From Dehalococcoidia bacterium (lineage in GTDB: Bacteria; Chloroflexota; Dehalococcoidia; SZUA-161; SpSt-899): 11,712 bases of DNA. The DNA lies in the NCBI GenBank assembly GCA_023271485.1, contig JALPXT010000040.1, positions 1-11,712 of the forward strand, in the 5' to 3' direction. Numbering within the stretch: position 1 is the stretch's first letter; the number at the start of each line of letters is the position of its first letter. A program made the translations under genes and the position numbers. Of this stretch, positions 11,387 through 11,712 are shown piece by piece. Below the pieces are notes generated by a model. That model was given only the letters and a program-made list of their open reading frames with translations, had not been told where the DNA came from and made no database searches.

Positions 11387-11712
11387 CCACCGTGGCGCCC
11401 CGGTCCCACATTTTCTCCAGGGCATAAAACTCACGCTGTTGCGGGGAGAAAATGTGGACGATGATGTTGCCCAGATCCATGATGATCCATCCGGAGTTTA
11501 TGCTTCCCTCCTGCCGGCGCGGAGAGATATGTTCTTCGGCTAGCACCTGGTCAATCTCATCGCAAATGGCCTGTAACTGGCGTTCGCTCTCGCCGTTGCA
11601 GATGACAAAGTAATCCGCAAAGCCGCAGACATCCCTCAGATCAAGCAGGTGAATATCAGAGGCCTGCTTATTCAAGGCGGCATCTACTATCTTCCGGGCT
11701 ATTTCGGCAGTT
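11373..11712 (-). CDS. rsfS: Ribosome silencing factor RsfS (5' end outside window)
   Basis: 113 residues are visible: TAEIARKIVDAALNKQASDI, HLLDLRDVCGFADYFVICNG, SERQLQAICDEI, then GWIIMDLGNIIVHIFSPQQR and EFYALEKMW. This is the RsfS/Iojap family, which binds ribosomal protein L14 (uL14) and blocks joining of ribosomal subunits under starvation. The GWI-DLG-IIVHIF core is intact. The frame stays open to the window edge, so the start lies just beyond; intact proteins are about 110-120 aa, so only a few residues should be missing. A TTG at 11675 is not the start, because conserved sequence continues before it. It is convergent with ndk and overlaps it by 14 bases. Confidence 0.95.
   Translation of the reverse strand, partial: TAEIARKIVDAALNKQASDIHLLDLRDVCGFADYFVICNGESERQLQAICDEIDQVLAEEHISPRRQEGSINSGWIIMDLGNIIVHIFSPQQREFYALEKMWDRGATVVKIL

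Overview
The window is bacterial chromosome with two kinds of DNA. Both flanks carry ordinary, fairly GC-rich housekeeping or conserved genes: pcm, a macrodomain protein, an M20 peptidase and a lipoprotein on the left, ndk and rsfS on the right. The stretch from about 4.6 to 10.7 kb is accessory DNA, more AT-rich in parts and full of truncated or broken genes. The gene types (epoxyqueuosine-reductase-like Fe-S protein, the lipoprotein family, paired retropepsin cassettes, many small toxin-antitoxin genes) resemble what I know from Chloroflexota, perhaps Dehalococcoidia. No rRNA or lineage marker is present, so this assignment is an inference of low to moderate confidence.

Left part (1-4.34 kb): a hairpin-forming dispersed repeat at the window edge; pcm (52-693); macrodomain (832-1377) followed 17 bases later by an M20 peptidase (1395-2747); a convergent HD-family pseudogene (3006-2742) with its centre deleted; and a lipoprotein gene (3086-4339) with a degenerate zinc-protease motif and an apparently leaderless extended -10 promoter. 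Downstream, a consensus-like promoter (4363-4390) precedes a roughly 90-base segment whose ends form a 12-bp stem. This candidate non-coding RNA contains an inverted copy of the repeat at position 1.

Middle (4.6-9.4 kb): the best explanation is a decayed integron and its gene cassettes. Three attC-like recombination sites are visible (5384-5442, 5894-5952, 8213-8275; two are exactly 59 bp with R'' and R' core boxes). A fossil integron integrase lies on the minus strand at 7538-7296. It keeps the start of the protein and part of the integron-specific segment but has lost the catalytic core. Between it and the first downstream cassette, two sigma70-like promoters point into the array, and an attI-like site carries two GTTAGGC boxes. 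Cassette contents are a uracil-DNA-glycosylase-like protein, a retropepsin-like protease, a small protein paired with a second retropepsin, a truncated RadC, a tautomerase-like protein with an orphan CopG/BrnA-like antitoxin, and a DUF433/DUF5615 toxin-antitoxin pair.

Right part (9.0-11.7 kb): a HicA toxin pseudogene (nonsense plus frameshift); a RelB/RelE-like pair whose toxin C-terminus is replaced by a 46-bp copy of the second retropepsin gene; a Fe-S reductase gene truncated at both ends and abutting that same junction; then several inverted repeats, ndk, and rsfS running off the window. Overall this looks like an integron platform embedded in a chromosomal hot spot that has since rearranged and lost its recombinase.
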